From Streptomyces acidicola (GTDB taxonomy: Bacteria > Actinomycetota > Actinomycetes > Streptomycetales > Streptomycetaceae): DNA of 64,000 nt. The DNA is taken from contig NZ_VMNX01000007.1 of assembly GCF_009377235.1 (NCBI RefSeq), forward strand, positions 50,096-114,095. Reading direction: 5' to 3'. The position numbers and the translations under genes were made by a program. How positions within the stretch are numbered: position 1 is the first letter of the stretch; every line of letters starts with the position of its first letter. This document shows positions 10,773 through 18,700 of this stretch, piece by piece. The notes beneath the pieces were generated by a model, which was not told the DNA's origin, ran no database searches, and saw only the letters and a program-made list of their open reading frames with translations.

Positions 10773-11386
10773 CCACCCTCCTCGTCATCGCGAAAGAGCC
10801 CCGGCCCGGAAGGGTGAAGACCCGGCTCACGCCACCGTTCACACCCGTGGAGGCGGCGGCCCTCGCCGCGGCGGCCCTCACGGACACCCTGCGTACGGTG
10901 GCCGCGACGCCCGCCCGGCGCCGGGTCCTGGTCCTCGACGGGAGGGCCGGTCACTGGCTGCCGCCCGGCTTCGACGTCGTACCGCAGTGCGCGGGCGCCC
11001 TCGACGAACGGCTGGCCGCGGCCTTCGCCGACTGCGCCGGACCCACCCTGCTGATCGGGATGGACACCCCGCAGGTGACACCGGAGCTGCTCACCGTGGA
11101 CCTCGACGAAGGCGACGCCTGCCTCGGTCCCGCCGAGGACGGTGGCTTCTGGGCCCTGGGGCTGGCCGATCCGGACCCGGAACTGCTGCGCGGAGTCCCG
11201 ATGTCGACGCCCACCACCGGCGCCGCCCAGCGCGACCGGCTCGTCGCCGCCGGTCTGCGCGTACACGATCTGCCGCGCCTGCGGGACGTCGACACGGCCG
11301 CCGACGCCGAGGCTGTCGCCGCCGAGGCACCGCACAGCCACTTCGCCGCGGAGCTGGCCCGGCTGCGAGCGGTCGGCGGCCGATGA
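10769..11386 (+). CDS. DUF2064 nucleotidyltransferase/glycosyltransferase-like protein
   Basis: The 205-residue protein begins with a TTG start overlapping the previous stop. The N-terminal MTTLLVIAKEPRPGRVKTRL and central LLIGMDTPQV and GPAEDGGFWALGL are signatures of the DUF2064 (TIGR04282-like) family, which has a GT-A/MobA-like nucleotide-binding fold. Members usually sit beside GT2 genes, as here. The exact reaction is not established for the family. The gene shares ATGA with the downstream methyltransferase, forming a tight three-gene operon 10050-12162. Confidence 0.85.
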   Translation: MTTLLVIAKEPRPGRVKTRLTPPFTPVEAAALAAAALTDTLRTVAATPARRRVLVLDGRAGHWLPPGFDVVPQCAGALDERLAAAFADCAGPTLLIGMDTPQVTPELLTVDLDEGDACLGPAEDGGFWALGLADPDPELLRGVPMSTPTTGAAQRDRLVAAGLRVHDLPRLRDVDTAADAEAVAAEAPHSHFAAELARLRAVGGR

Positions 11387-12162
11387 GCACGGCGCACGAA
11401 GCGACGGCGCGGGACGGCACGAAGCGCCCCTGGTCCGCCGACCCCTACGCCGACGCCCTGCGGACCGGTCGCGGACCGCTCTTCCTGCGCCGCAGCGACG
11501 GGTGGCTGCTGCCCCTGGACGTGGAACGGTGGTGTGCCCGCGCCGACGCCGTGGACCTGGCGGTCCTGGACCGGTGCGAGGGTGCCGTGCTCGACGTGGG
11601 ATGCGGGCCGGGGCGGCTGGTCGTGGAGCTCGCCGCCCGGGGCCGGTCCGCGCTCGGCATCGACGTCAGCGAGGCGGCGGTCGCCCACACCGCGGCACTC
11701 GGGGGGCGGGCCCTGTGGCGCTCGGTCTTCGAACCGCTGCCCGGCGAGGGCCGTTGGAACACCGCCCTGCTCCTGGACGGCAACCTCGGCATCGGCGGCG
11801 ACCCGCGGGCCCTGCTCCGCAGGCTGGCCGAGCTGTTGCGGCCCGGCGGCCTGCTGATCGCCGAGACGGCCCCGGCGGACGTGGACGAGCGCGTCGAGGT
11901 CCGCCTCGTGTACGGCCCCGACGCACGGGGCTCCGCCGACGCCCTGTTCCCCTGGGCCAGGCTCGGCACCCCGGCACTGCTTCGGTACGCCGGCCCGCTG
12001 GGCTGGAGTGCCGACGATCAGTGGTCGGCCGGGGACCGCTGCTTCGTCGCCCTGCGCAGCCGCAGCACCAGCAGCAGCGCCGAGCCGCCGAAGAGCACGG
12101 CCGTGATCAGCAGCCAGCGGGTGAAGAAGCCCTCCGCGGACAGTCCGGTGACGGGCTCGTAG
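11383..12162 (+). CDS. Class I SAM-dependent methyltransferase
   Basis: The 259-residue protein has motif I VLDVGCGPGRLVVELAARG, followed by LGIDVSEAAV (acidic end of beta 2), and LLLDGNLGIGGDPRALLRRLAELLRPGGLLIAE (motif III region). It is the third gene of the GT2-DUF2064 operon, so its substrate may be the glycosylated product or a lipid carrier. The last 145 bp overlap the convergent membrane-protein gene at 12018-12479; the Ser/Lys-rich last 45 residues lie in this overlap and may be a poorly conserved tail. Confidence 0.88.
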   Translation: MSTAHEATARDGTKRPWSADPYADALRTGRGPLFLRRSDGWLLPLDVERWCARADAVDLAVLDRCEGAVLDVGCGPGRLVVELAARGRSALGIDVSEAAVAHTAALGGRALWRSVFEPLPGEGRWNTALLLDGNLGIGGDPRALLRRLAELLRPGGLLIAETAPADVDERVEVRLVYGPDARGSADALFPWARLGTPALLRYAGPLGWSADDQWSAGDRCFVALRSRSTSSSAEPPKSTAVISSQRVKKPSADSPVTGS

Positions 12163-12479
12163 CTTTCCGCCACGCGACCGCTGATCAGCGGGAACCACAC
12201 GAGCAGAAGAAGCCCGGACAGGGCGGCCGGAACGCGGACGTACATCGTCCGCTCCCGGTGGCCGACGGCGCCGAACACACCGGCGACGGCCCGGTCCACT
12301 GCCGCGTACAGCGGCAGAAACACGAGGTCGTGCAGCACCGCCGCGCCCACGAACCAGAGCGTCACCGCCGGCGCGTCACCGGCCAGCAGGCGCACGCCCG
12401 CGTATCCGGCAAGCGCGAACGAACAGGCCAGGAGCAGGATCTGCAAGGGGCTTCCCAGCGTAGGAAGTCTTCTCATCAC
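12018..12479 (-). CDS. Four-helix integral membrane protein of unknown function
   Basis: The 153-residue protein has four hydrophobic segments (about residues 12-32, 38-60, 82-100 and 120-140), separated by short charged loops and ending with an Arg/Lys-rich tail. No catalytic or heme-ligating pattern is obvious. It lies 72 bp downstream of the molybdopterin oxidoreductase on the same strand and may be its membrane partner, or simply a co-transcribed small membrane protein. Its 3' end overlaps the methyltransferase on the opposite strand by 145 bp. ATG at 12476 is an alternative start. Confidence 0.7.
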   Translation of the reverse strand: MMRRLPTLGSPLQILLLACSFALAGYAGVRLLAGDAPAVTLWFVGAAVLHDLVFLPLYAAVDRAVAGVFGAVGHRERTMYVRVPAALSGLLLLVWFPLISGRVAESYEPVTGLSAEGFFTRWLLITAVLFGGSALLLVLRLRRATKQRSPADH

Positions 12480-12551
12480 GGGGTTCTCCTCACCGCACGG
12501 CTCTTGTCGTCCCGAGGGCTCTTGTCGTCACAGGTCCCCCCGCAGGCCCGG

Positions 12552-13820
12552 TCACAGGTCGCCGAAGGTCATCCGGGCCACCCACTTGGTGTTGAGCACG
12601 CCGGGCGCCGCGGGCACGATGATCCGGGCCGGGTGGCCGTGGTCGGGTGTCAGCGGCTCGCCGTTGACGTCCAGGGCCAGCAGGGAGCGCGCATCACGCA
12701 CCTGGTTGGCGCGCAGGGCGGCCCTGCGGAAGGCCCCGTGCCGTTGGAGGGACTCCACCAGGACGTCGGGGGCCGTGTCCGCCTCGTAACCGACCAGCGC
12801 GGCGAGGTCCCGCAGCCGTACGCCCCGCCACCACTGGTTGGAGGTCGACCAGCCCTCCACACAGGCGATGGGGAGCGCCGAGCTGTGCAGGGGGAGACCC
12901 AGCAGTTCGGCCCGGCTCAACCGGACGGTGCCCGAGGGCCCGGTGACGGCCAGTCGCCACACCTCGTCACTGGTCTCCCGCGCGCTGATCCCCCGGTACG
13001 CGGCCGTCTTGTTGATCTGGAAGCCGCCCGGGCCGCTGCCGGGATCCGCGAAGCCGTGCGGTGCGAGGAGGGCCGTGCGCCGCAGCGGACCGTCGAAGCT
13101 CTGTCCCGCCGTCGTCACGAACAGCGCCAGCGAACCGCCTCCGACCAGCCACAGCGATCCTCGCCGGGACACCGTGGGCGCCGCGGGCCGCGGGGACACC
13201 AGCGGGAAGTCCGGCTCCCCGCCTGCCTCCTCCTCAGGGCCCTTCCCCGCCCGCATGCGACGCAGGTTGCGTACGGCGGCGGGCGCGCGGAGGAGCGCGT
13301 GCACGACGAACGCGGCGAAGAACACCCACGCCCCGTAGAAGTGCAGCGGATAGAAGGAGCCGGGGAAGACGTAGTCCAGCTGAACGTTGAGCACACCCGT
13401 CACGAACTCGAAGAGCGCTCCGCCGACCAGCAGGAGCAGCGAGATCCGCTCCAGGGCGTGGGCTAGCGACCGGACCGGCGGCAGGGCGAACAGCTTCGGC
13501 ACCACCGACCAGAGTTTGGCCAGCAGGACGGGGACGATCGTGATGCCCAGTGTGACGTGGACGCCCTGGGTGAGCCGGTACAGCCAGTACGGACCGGTCG
13601 GCCAGGCGAAGAGGTAGAAGCCGAGGATCCCCTTCTCCGGGGTCTTGTCGTTCACCGGCGACAGATCCGGGTTGTACGCCGCGTACGACAGCAGCCCCGT
13701 CACGAACAGCACGGTGATACCCACCAGCAGCACGACACCGAGCACGGAGGTGAACCAGGGGCCGCGCACCGGACTGCGCCAGAAGCCGGGCGATGAGGGA
13801 GGAAGCGGTTGGTCGCGCAT
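12552..13820 (-). CDS. Membrane cytochrome-b-like / molybdopterin oxidoreductase fusion
   Basis: The 422-residue protein joins an N-terminal four- to five-helix membrane domain (about residues 18-190, with His residues in VHVTLGITIV, YPLHFYGAWVFF and VVHALL that could bind heme) to a C-terminal sulfite-oxidase-type molybdopterin domain (about 250-422). In the latter the Mo-coordinating Cys appears in LPIACVEGWST, followed by WWRGVRLRDLAALVG and LNGEPL/DHGHPAR-like segments typical of SuoX/MsrP. It resembles a one-chain version of the MsrPQ (YedYZ) pair. Whether the Mo domain lies outside the membrane depends on topology that cannot be proved here. The start at 13820 avoids an unsupported 16-residue extension. 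Confidence 0.85.
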   Translation of the reverse strand: MRDQPLPPSSPGFWRSPVRGPWFTSVLGVVLLVGITVLFVTGLLSYAAYNPDLSPVNDKTPEKGILGFYLFAWPTGPYWLYRLTQGVHVTLGITIVPVLLAKLWSVVPKLFALPPVRSLAHALERISLLLLVGGALFEFVTGVLNVQLDYVFPGSFYPLHFYGAWVFFAAFVVHALLRAPAAVRNLRRMRAGKGPEEEAGGEPDFPLVSPRPAAPTVSRRGSLWLVGGGSLALFVTTAGQSFDGPLRRTALLAPHGFADPGSGPGGFQINKTAAYRGISARETSDEVWRLAVTGPSGTVRLSRAELLGLPLHSSALPIACVEGWSTSNQWWRGVRLRDLAALVGYEADTAPDVLVESLQRHGAFRRAALRANQVRDARSLLALDVNGEPLTPDHGHPARIIVPAAPGVLNTKWVARMTFGDL

Positions 13821-13934
13821 GTCCCGACGGTAGGCCGGAACCGGCCCCCGAAAGGGTGCGCGACCCATGACGAAACGCTGACGTCAGCGGTGCGGGCGAC
13901 AGTGTTCGCCCCCTTCCGCCCTAGCGTTCCTCCT

Positions 13935-15377
13935 GTGACCCGCTCCCCGCTCGGTTTCTCCCTCCGTCCGTTTCCGCGCACCCCCCGCCGCTCCGACCAT
14001 GCCCCCCTTCGCGCGTCGGTGCGCACCGTTCTTCCCGACCTGGCCGCCGCACTGGCCGCCGTCCTCCTCGTCGTGGCAGCCGCCCTGGTCGGCCGCCACC
14101 TTCAGGACCACTACGGGAATCTGCACGTCGGCTGGCCCCCGCTGTACGCGAACTGGGGCCCGCACGCCGGTCCGGGCACCCCGGCCGCCCTGGCGGTGGC
14201 GGCCGCTGTCGTGGCCTATGGTCCCGTCGTCGCCGCGCGGCTGCCGTGGCGCGCCCTGCTCGCCGCGGCCTGGGGCACGGCCATGGCGTGGACCTGGTCC
14301 CTGGCGCTGATCGACGGCTGGCACCGGGGCATCGCGGTCCGGCTCACCACCCGCTACGAGTACCTCCAGGTCATCGACCGCTTCCACGACATCCCCGCCA
14401 CCCTGCGGGACTTCACCCACCACATCCTGCTCCACTCCCCCGACCACTGGCCGCCTCATGTGGCCGGACATCCTCCGGCGGCCACCCTCACCTTCGTCCT
14501 CCTCGACCGGATCGGCCTGGGAGGCGGCGGCTGGGCCGGGGTGTGGTGCATCACCGTCGGCGCCGCCGCCGGCGTGGCGGTGCTGGTGACGGTGCGGGCA
14601 CTGGCCGGAGAGGAACTGGCGCGGCGGGCGGCGCCGTTCCTGGTGATGGCGCCGGCCGCGGTGTGGATGGGCACGTCGGCCGACGGGTACTTCGCCGCTG
14701 TCGCCGCATGGTCCGTGGCACTGCTCGCGCTCGCGGTGACCGGGCGGCCTGGGCCCCGTATGCGGGCCGCCGCGTTCTCCTCCGGGCTGCTGTTCGGCCT
14801 GACCTGCTATCTCTCCTACGGACTGACACTGTTCGTACTGGTCGCGGCGGGTGTTCTGCTCCTCGGACGGCACCGGGCACGTCCGCTCCCCTTCGTTGTC
14901 GCCGGAGCCGCCGTCGTGCCTCTCGCGTTCACGCTCGCCGGCTTCGACTGGTGGGAGGGGTACCGCCTGCTGACCGAGCGCTACTACCAGGGGGCCGGCG
15001 GCATCCGGCCCTACGGGTACTGGGTGTGGGCGAACCTCGCCTGCACCGTGTTCCTGGTGGGCCTGGCGACGGCCGCGGGACTACGGCATACCGTCGCCGC
15101 CCTCGTCCACCGGCGCGGCAGCGTCCTCACCCGGCCGGACAGCCCGGGTCCCCTCGCTGCCGAGGCCCGCCTCGCGCTCCTCGTGTCCGCCGCCGTGCTC
15201 GCCGTCCTCGCGGCCGACCTGTCCGGGATGAGCAAGGCCGAGACGGAACGCATCTGGCTGCCGTTCGCGATGTGGCTGCTCCCCGCGTGTGCCTTCCTCA
15301 GCCGGCCCCGCGTCTGGCTCACGGCCCAGGCCTCCCTCGCCCTCCTGACCAACCATCTGCTCATGACCGGATGGTGA
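13935..15377 (+). CDS. Polytopic membrane protein, possible lipid-linked glycosyltransferase
   Basis: The 480-residue protein has about ten hydrophobic segments after a basic N-terminus. Between TM2 and TM4 are polar loops such as ALIDGWHRGIAVRLTTRYEYL and HHILLHSPDHWPPHVAGHPP, and near the end SGMSKAETERIWLPFAMWLL. The overall plan resembles GT-C membrane glycosyltransferases (ArnT/PMT-like), and the Glu-Arg-Ile-Trp motif before a terminal helix is common in such actinomycete proteins, but I see no decisive catalytic pair. It is transcribed divergently from the molybdopterin fusion. GTG at 13935 was chosen because the charged sequence before it lacks a ribosome-binding site. Confidence 0.7.
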   Translation: MTRSPLGFSLRPFPRTPRRSDHAPLRASVRTVLPDLAAALAAVLLVVAAALVGRHLQDHYGNLHVGWPPLYANWGPHAGPGTPAALAVAAAVVAYGPVVAARLPWRALLAAAWGTAMAWTWSLALIDGWHRGIAVRLTTRYEYLQVIDRFHDIPATLRDFTHHILLHSPDHWPPHVAGHPPAATLTFVLLDRIGLGGGGWAGVWCITVGAAAGVAVLVTVRALAGEELARRAAPFLVMAPAAVWMGTSADGYFAAVAAWSVALLALAVTGRPGPRMRAAAFSSGLLFGLTCYLSYGLTLFVLVAAGVLLLGRHRARPLPFVVAGAAVVPLAFTLAGFDWWEGYRLLTERYYQGAGGIRPYGYWVWANLACTVFLVGLATAAGLRHTVAALVHRRGSVLTRPDSPGPLAAEARLALLVSAAVLAVLAADLSGMSKAETERIWLPFAMWLLPACAFLSRPRVWLTAQASLALLTNHLLMTGW

Positions 15378-15576
15378 CAGCGGCGACGGCCGGAAGGCGC
15401 CCAACTCAGTGGCTGCGGACCAGCCTTGTAGCGGTGCCCTGCCATCCCTGGCTGCCGAAGTCAAGACGCCGTGCGTTCGGCAACTCGAAGATCGCGCACA
15501 GAACAGCCCCCTAGGATGGGCTGACCGCATCGCTTGTCCACGTGCGGAGTTGTGTCCACCGCAGGGGAGCATGTCC

Positions 15577-16482
15577 ATGGGCGTCCAAGAAGCCACATGT
15601 ACACCGTCCGGCAGCGGGGTCCTGGACGGCCAGTCGGCCGGCCCCATGGTTCCGCGACTGGCGCTGGGGGCACACCTGCGCAGACTGCGGGAGGGGCGGC
15701 TCATCTCCCGTGAGGCCGCGGGTCGGGCCATCCGCGCCTCCCGGTCCAAGATCAGCCGACTGGAGGCCGGCCGTCACGGGGTCAAACCGCGTGACGTGGC
15801 CGATCTACTCACCCTCTACGGAGTCACGGACGAGGCGGAACGCGCCACCTTGCTGGCGTTGGCCGAGCAGGCCAACGCCGCCGCCTGGTGGCAGTCCTAC
15901 AACGACGTGGTGCCTGCCTGGATGCAGACGTACCTCGGGGTCGAACAGGCAGCGAGCCTCATCCGCTGTTTCGAGGTCCAGCGTGTTCCCGGCCTGCTGC
16001 AGACCCGCGCCTACGCGCGTGCCTCCATCCGGTCCGTCCATCCAGGCGCTTCGGCGGAGGAGATCGAGCGGCGGGTCACCCTGCGGATGACCCGCCAGCG
16101 GATCCTTCACCGGCAGCCGGCGACCCAGCTCTGGGCCGTGATCGACGAGGCGGCGCTTCGCCGCCCGGTGGGCGGAGTCGGCGCGATGCGCGCCCAGCTC
16201 AAGCACCTCATCGAGATCTGCCGACTCCCGCAGGTCACGGTGCAGATCCTGCCGTTCCTCGCCGGCGGCCACGCCGCGGAGAGCGGTCCGGTCACCATCC
16301 TGCGCCTGCCCGGCGGTCAGTTGACCGACGTGGTCTACCTCGAACAGCTCGCCACTGCCCTCTACCCTGGCAGGCCGTCCGAGATCGAGTGCTACTGGGA
16401 TGCCATGAACCGCCTGGTGGTCCAGGCCGAGTCACCGGACGAGACGCCCACGATCCTCCATCGCATCCTCCAGGAGACGTGA
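15577..16482 (+). CDS. XRE-family DNA-binding protein with DUF5753 domain
   Basis: The 301-residue protein has an N-terminal helix-turn-helix (about residues 26-80: LGAHLRRLREGRLISREAAGRAIRASRSKISRLEAGRHGVKPRDV) and a C-terminal DUF5753 domain marked by YLGVEQAASLIRCFEVQRVPGLLQTRAYARA and QVTVQILPFLAGGHAAESGPVTILR. These proteins are abundant in Streptomyces and are usually paired with DUF397 proteins; no DUF397 gene follows here. ATG at 15577 has ideal spacing (7 nt) from GGGGAG at 15564-15569, whereas ATG at 15571 is too close. Its 3' end faces the Methyltransf_19 gene. Confidence 0.9.
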   Translation: MGVQEATCTPSGSGVLDGQSAGPMVPRLALGAHLRRLREGRLISREAAGRAIRASRSKISRLEAGRHGVKPRDVADLLTLYGVTDEAERATLLALAEQANAAAWWQSYNDVVPAWMQTYLGVEQAASLIRCFEVQRVPGLLQTRAYARASIRSVHPGASAEEIERRVTLRMTRQRILHRQPATQLWAVIDEAALRRPVGGVGAMRAQLKHLIEICRLPQVTVQILPFLAGGHAAESGPVTILRLPGGQLTDVVYLEQLATALYPGRPSEIECYWDAMNRLVVQAESPDETPTILHRILQET

Positions 16483-16526
16483 CCGGGGGATGTGATCGAG
16501 GACGTGGGCGGTTCGTCGGCCGGGGT

Positions 16527-17342
16527 TCACCTCTTGAGGGCGACACCACCGTACTGATGTACCTCCGCGGGGAGGCCCCAGGCACCCGCGTCGGGACGCC
16601 AGCGTGAGCAGGACGCCACGCCCGGTTCGAGCAGTTCCAGGCCGTCGAAGAAGCGCGCGATCTGGTCGGGGCTGCGGAGGATGTACGGGACCGAGCCGCC
16701 GTCGTTGTACTGCTGGATGGCCTTGACGTACGCCTTGCTGGTGTTGGTGCTGTCGTACTGCACGAGGTAGCTGCCGGAGGGCAGCGCCTCCACCAGCTCC
16801 CGCACGATCGAGCGCGCCTCGTCGAAGTCCTCGATGTGGCCCAGGATGCCCATCAGCATGAGCGCGACGGGCTTGTCGAAGTCCAGCGTCTTGGCGGCTT
16901 CCCGCAGGATCGTGCTCGGCTCGCGCAGGTCGGCGTCGACGTAGTTGGTGACGCCTTCCGGTGTGCTGGTGAGCAGCGCGCGGGCGTGCGCCAGCACCAA
17001 CGGGTCGTTGTCGACATAGACAATCCGGGATTCGGGGACGACCCGCTGGGCGATCTGATGGGTGTTGTCCACGTTGGGCAGCCCGGTGCCGATGTCCAGG
17101 AACTGCCGGATGCCCTCCTCGGCGGCCAGATGACGAACAGCGCGGGCGAGGAAGTACCGGGCGGCACGGGCTCCGGTTTCGATGGCGGGGAAGATCGTGC
17201 GGAAGGCGTCACCGGCCACACGGTCGACTTCGTAGTTGTCCTTGCCGCCCAGCCAGTAGTTCCAGATCCGAGCCGACTGCGGCACGGAGGTATCGATCTT
17301 GGGGAAGCCCTCCTGCGCGGAGTTCTCTGCCTCATCAGTCAT
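16527..17342 (-). CDS. SAM-dependent methyltransferase, Methyltransf_19 (DUF574) family
   Basis: The 271-residue protein starts with the family hallmark IDTSVPQSARIWNYWLGGKDNYEVDRVAGD, then SAM-binding FLDIGTGLPNVDNTHQIAQ, IVYVDNDPLVLAHARALL and VALMLMGILGHI. The C-terminus HQYGGVALKR is also typical. This family is expanded in Streptomyces and often lies next to XRE/DUF5753 genes, as here (convergent). Substrates are unknown. ATG at 17342 is favoured by GGGAG spaced 5 nt upstream; a GTG at 17348 is too close to it. Confidence 0.9.
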   Translation of the reverse strand: MTDEAENSAQEGFPKIDTSVPQSARIWNYWLGGKDNYEVDRVAGDAFRTIFPAIETGARAARYFLARAVRHLAAEEGIRQFLDIGTGLPNVDNTHQIAQRVVPESRIVYVDNDPLVLAHARALLTSTPEGVTNYVDADLREPSTILREAAKTLDFDKPVALMLMGILGHIEDFDEARSIVRELVEALPSGSYLVQYDSTNTSKAYVKAIQQYNDGGSVPYILRSPDQIARFFDGLELLEPGVASCSRWRPDAGAWGLPAEVHQYGGVALKR

Positions 17343-17483
17343 GGACACTCCCTGCGTGTACGTGGTGCGAGAACCACGAAACCGTCGAACACCAGTTGTG
17401 GACGCCCACGTTATTCCACCCCGCTCGCCTCAAGTAAATCAGCGGTCCCAACCCACTTGTCCGGCTGGGCGGTTGGCCGGCTT

Positions 17484-17506
17484 GCTCCCCCCACCGAGGG
17501 GGGAGC
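17484..17506 (-). terminator. Hairpin terminator of the iac-cat operon
   Basis: GCTCCCCCC (17484-17492) and GGGGGGAGC (17498-17506) form a perfect 9-bp G:C-rich stem around a 5-nt loop, 9 nt downstream of the catC stop. There is no U-run, as is common in Streptomyces. Confidence 0.7.
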
Positions 17507-17514
17507 GCCCAAGG

Positions 17515-17793
17515 TCAGCCGACTGCCGACGGGTGCCGGGCCAGCGGCGTCACGGTGATGTCCATGTAGGGAAAGAGCGGCAGGTCCCAGAGGAGTTCGT
17601 TGAGGCGGTCGTTGTCGCTCACCTCGAAGACGCTGAGGTTCGCGTACTGACCGGCACAGCGCCACAAGTGCAGCCACTCACCGCTGTGTTGCAGCTTCTG
17701 CGCGTACTCCTTCTCCGCCGCGAGGAGCGACGTGCGGAGTTCGGGGTCCATGTCGGGCGGCAGTACGACTGTCATCCGGACGGCGAAGAGCAC
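17515..17793 (-). CDS. catC: Muconolactone delta-isomerase
   Basis: The 92-residue protein reads MLFAVRMTVVLPPDM at the start and LPLFPYMDITVTPLARHPSA at the end, both hallmarks of CatC. The enzyme converts muconolactone to 3-oxoadipate enol-lactone in the catechol branch of the beta-ketoadipate pathway. GTG at 17793 is preferred over GTG at 17799 because it lies 7 nt from an AGGAGG and matches the family N-terminus. It is the last gene of the operon, 22 bp after catA; a terminator follows. Confidence 0.92.
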   Translation of the reverse strand: MLFAVRMTVVLPPDMDPELRTSLLAAEKEYAQKLQHSGEWLHLWRCAGQYANLSVFEVSDNDRLNELLWDLPLFPYMDITVTPLARHPSAVG

Positions 17794-17815
17794 GGGCACG
17801 CCTCCTTTCGTCGGG

Positions 17816-18670
17816 TCAGGACGCCGGGTCGAGGACGAAGTCGTACACGACCTCGTTGCCGCCCCCGGAGGCAGGCCGCGGGTCGAGGACGAGTTCGGGC
17901 TTGACCGCGGACGCCACGTCGTCCTGGATGTGTTCGCCGCCCCTGAAGTACAGCTGCGTGGTGAGCGGCTCGTAACCGGGCGCGGACACCTTCAGGTGCA
18001 GGTGGGCGGGGCGCCAGGCGTGCCAGCCGGCGGCGGCGATGAGCCGGCCGCAGGAGCCGTCGGTGGGGATCTGGTACGGGGCGGGCTCGACGGTCGTCAC
18101 CGCGAACCGGCCCTCGGCGTCGGCGACGACGCTGCCGCGCAGGTTCCACTCCGGAAGGCCGGGCGCGAACTGCGCGTACAGCCCGTCGTCGTCGGCCTGC
18201 CACATCTCCAGCAGGGCGCCGCCGAGCGGCTCGCCCGACACGCCGGTGACCTGCCCCTGGAAGAGCAGCGGGGTGCCCGGCTCGTTCTCGCGCATCGGCA
18301 GGACGGCGGTGCTGGGGAGGGCGGGAGCGCCCGGTACGTAGTACGGGCCCTCGATGGTGCCTTTGCTGCCCTCGCGGGCGGCACCCGCGACCTCCTCGAC
18401 GACGTGCTCGATCCACACGTCCAGGAACAGCGGCCACTCTCCGTCCTGGCCGACCGCGATCAGCCACGCCTTGAGAGCGTTGTACTCGTCGTAGGTGACC
18501 CGGTGGCGGCGGATCACGTCGTGTACGGCGGTGAGGACCTCGGTGGCCAGCGTGTTGACGCGGGCGGTGTCGGTGCCTTCGGTGGGCAGGGAGGTCTTGT
18601 CGGTGAGGAAGCGTTCGGTCGCCGAAGCGCCGGATGCGGCGGCCGTGGGGGTGAGGGCGGTGTCGGACAT
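17816..18670 (-). CDS. catA: Catechol 1,2-dioxygenase
   Basis: The 284-residue intradiol dioxygenase has an N-terminal helical dimerisation domain (about residues 18-105) and a beta-sandwich catalytic domain with the non-heme Fe(III) ligands: Tyr in GPYYVPGAP (about 111), Tyr199 in YQIPTDG, and His223 and His225 in RPAHLHLKV. It cleaves catechol to cis,cis-muconate. It lies between catB and catC, and its stop is 30 bp from catB, so it is co-transcribed. In iac loci catechol is the end product of auxin ring degradation, which explains its presence here. Confidence 0.95.
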   Translation of the reverse strand: MSDTALTPTAAASGASATERFLTDKTSLPTEGTDTARVNTLATEVLTAVHDVIRRHRVTYDEYNALKAWLIAVGQDGEWPLFLDVWIEHVVEEVAGAAREGSKGTIEGPYYVPGAPALPSTAVLPMRENEPGTPLLFQGQVTGVSGEPLGGALLEMWQADDDGLYAQFAPGLPEWNLRGSVVADAEGRFAVTTVEPAPYQIPTDGSCGRLIAAAGWHAWRPAHLHLKVSAPGYEPLTTQLYFRGGEHIQDDVASAVKPELVLDPRPASGGGNEVVYDFVLDPAS

Positions 18671-18700
18671 GGTGGTGCGGCTCCTTCGCGGGTGGAGGGG

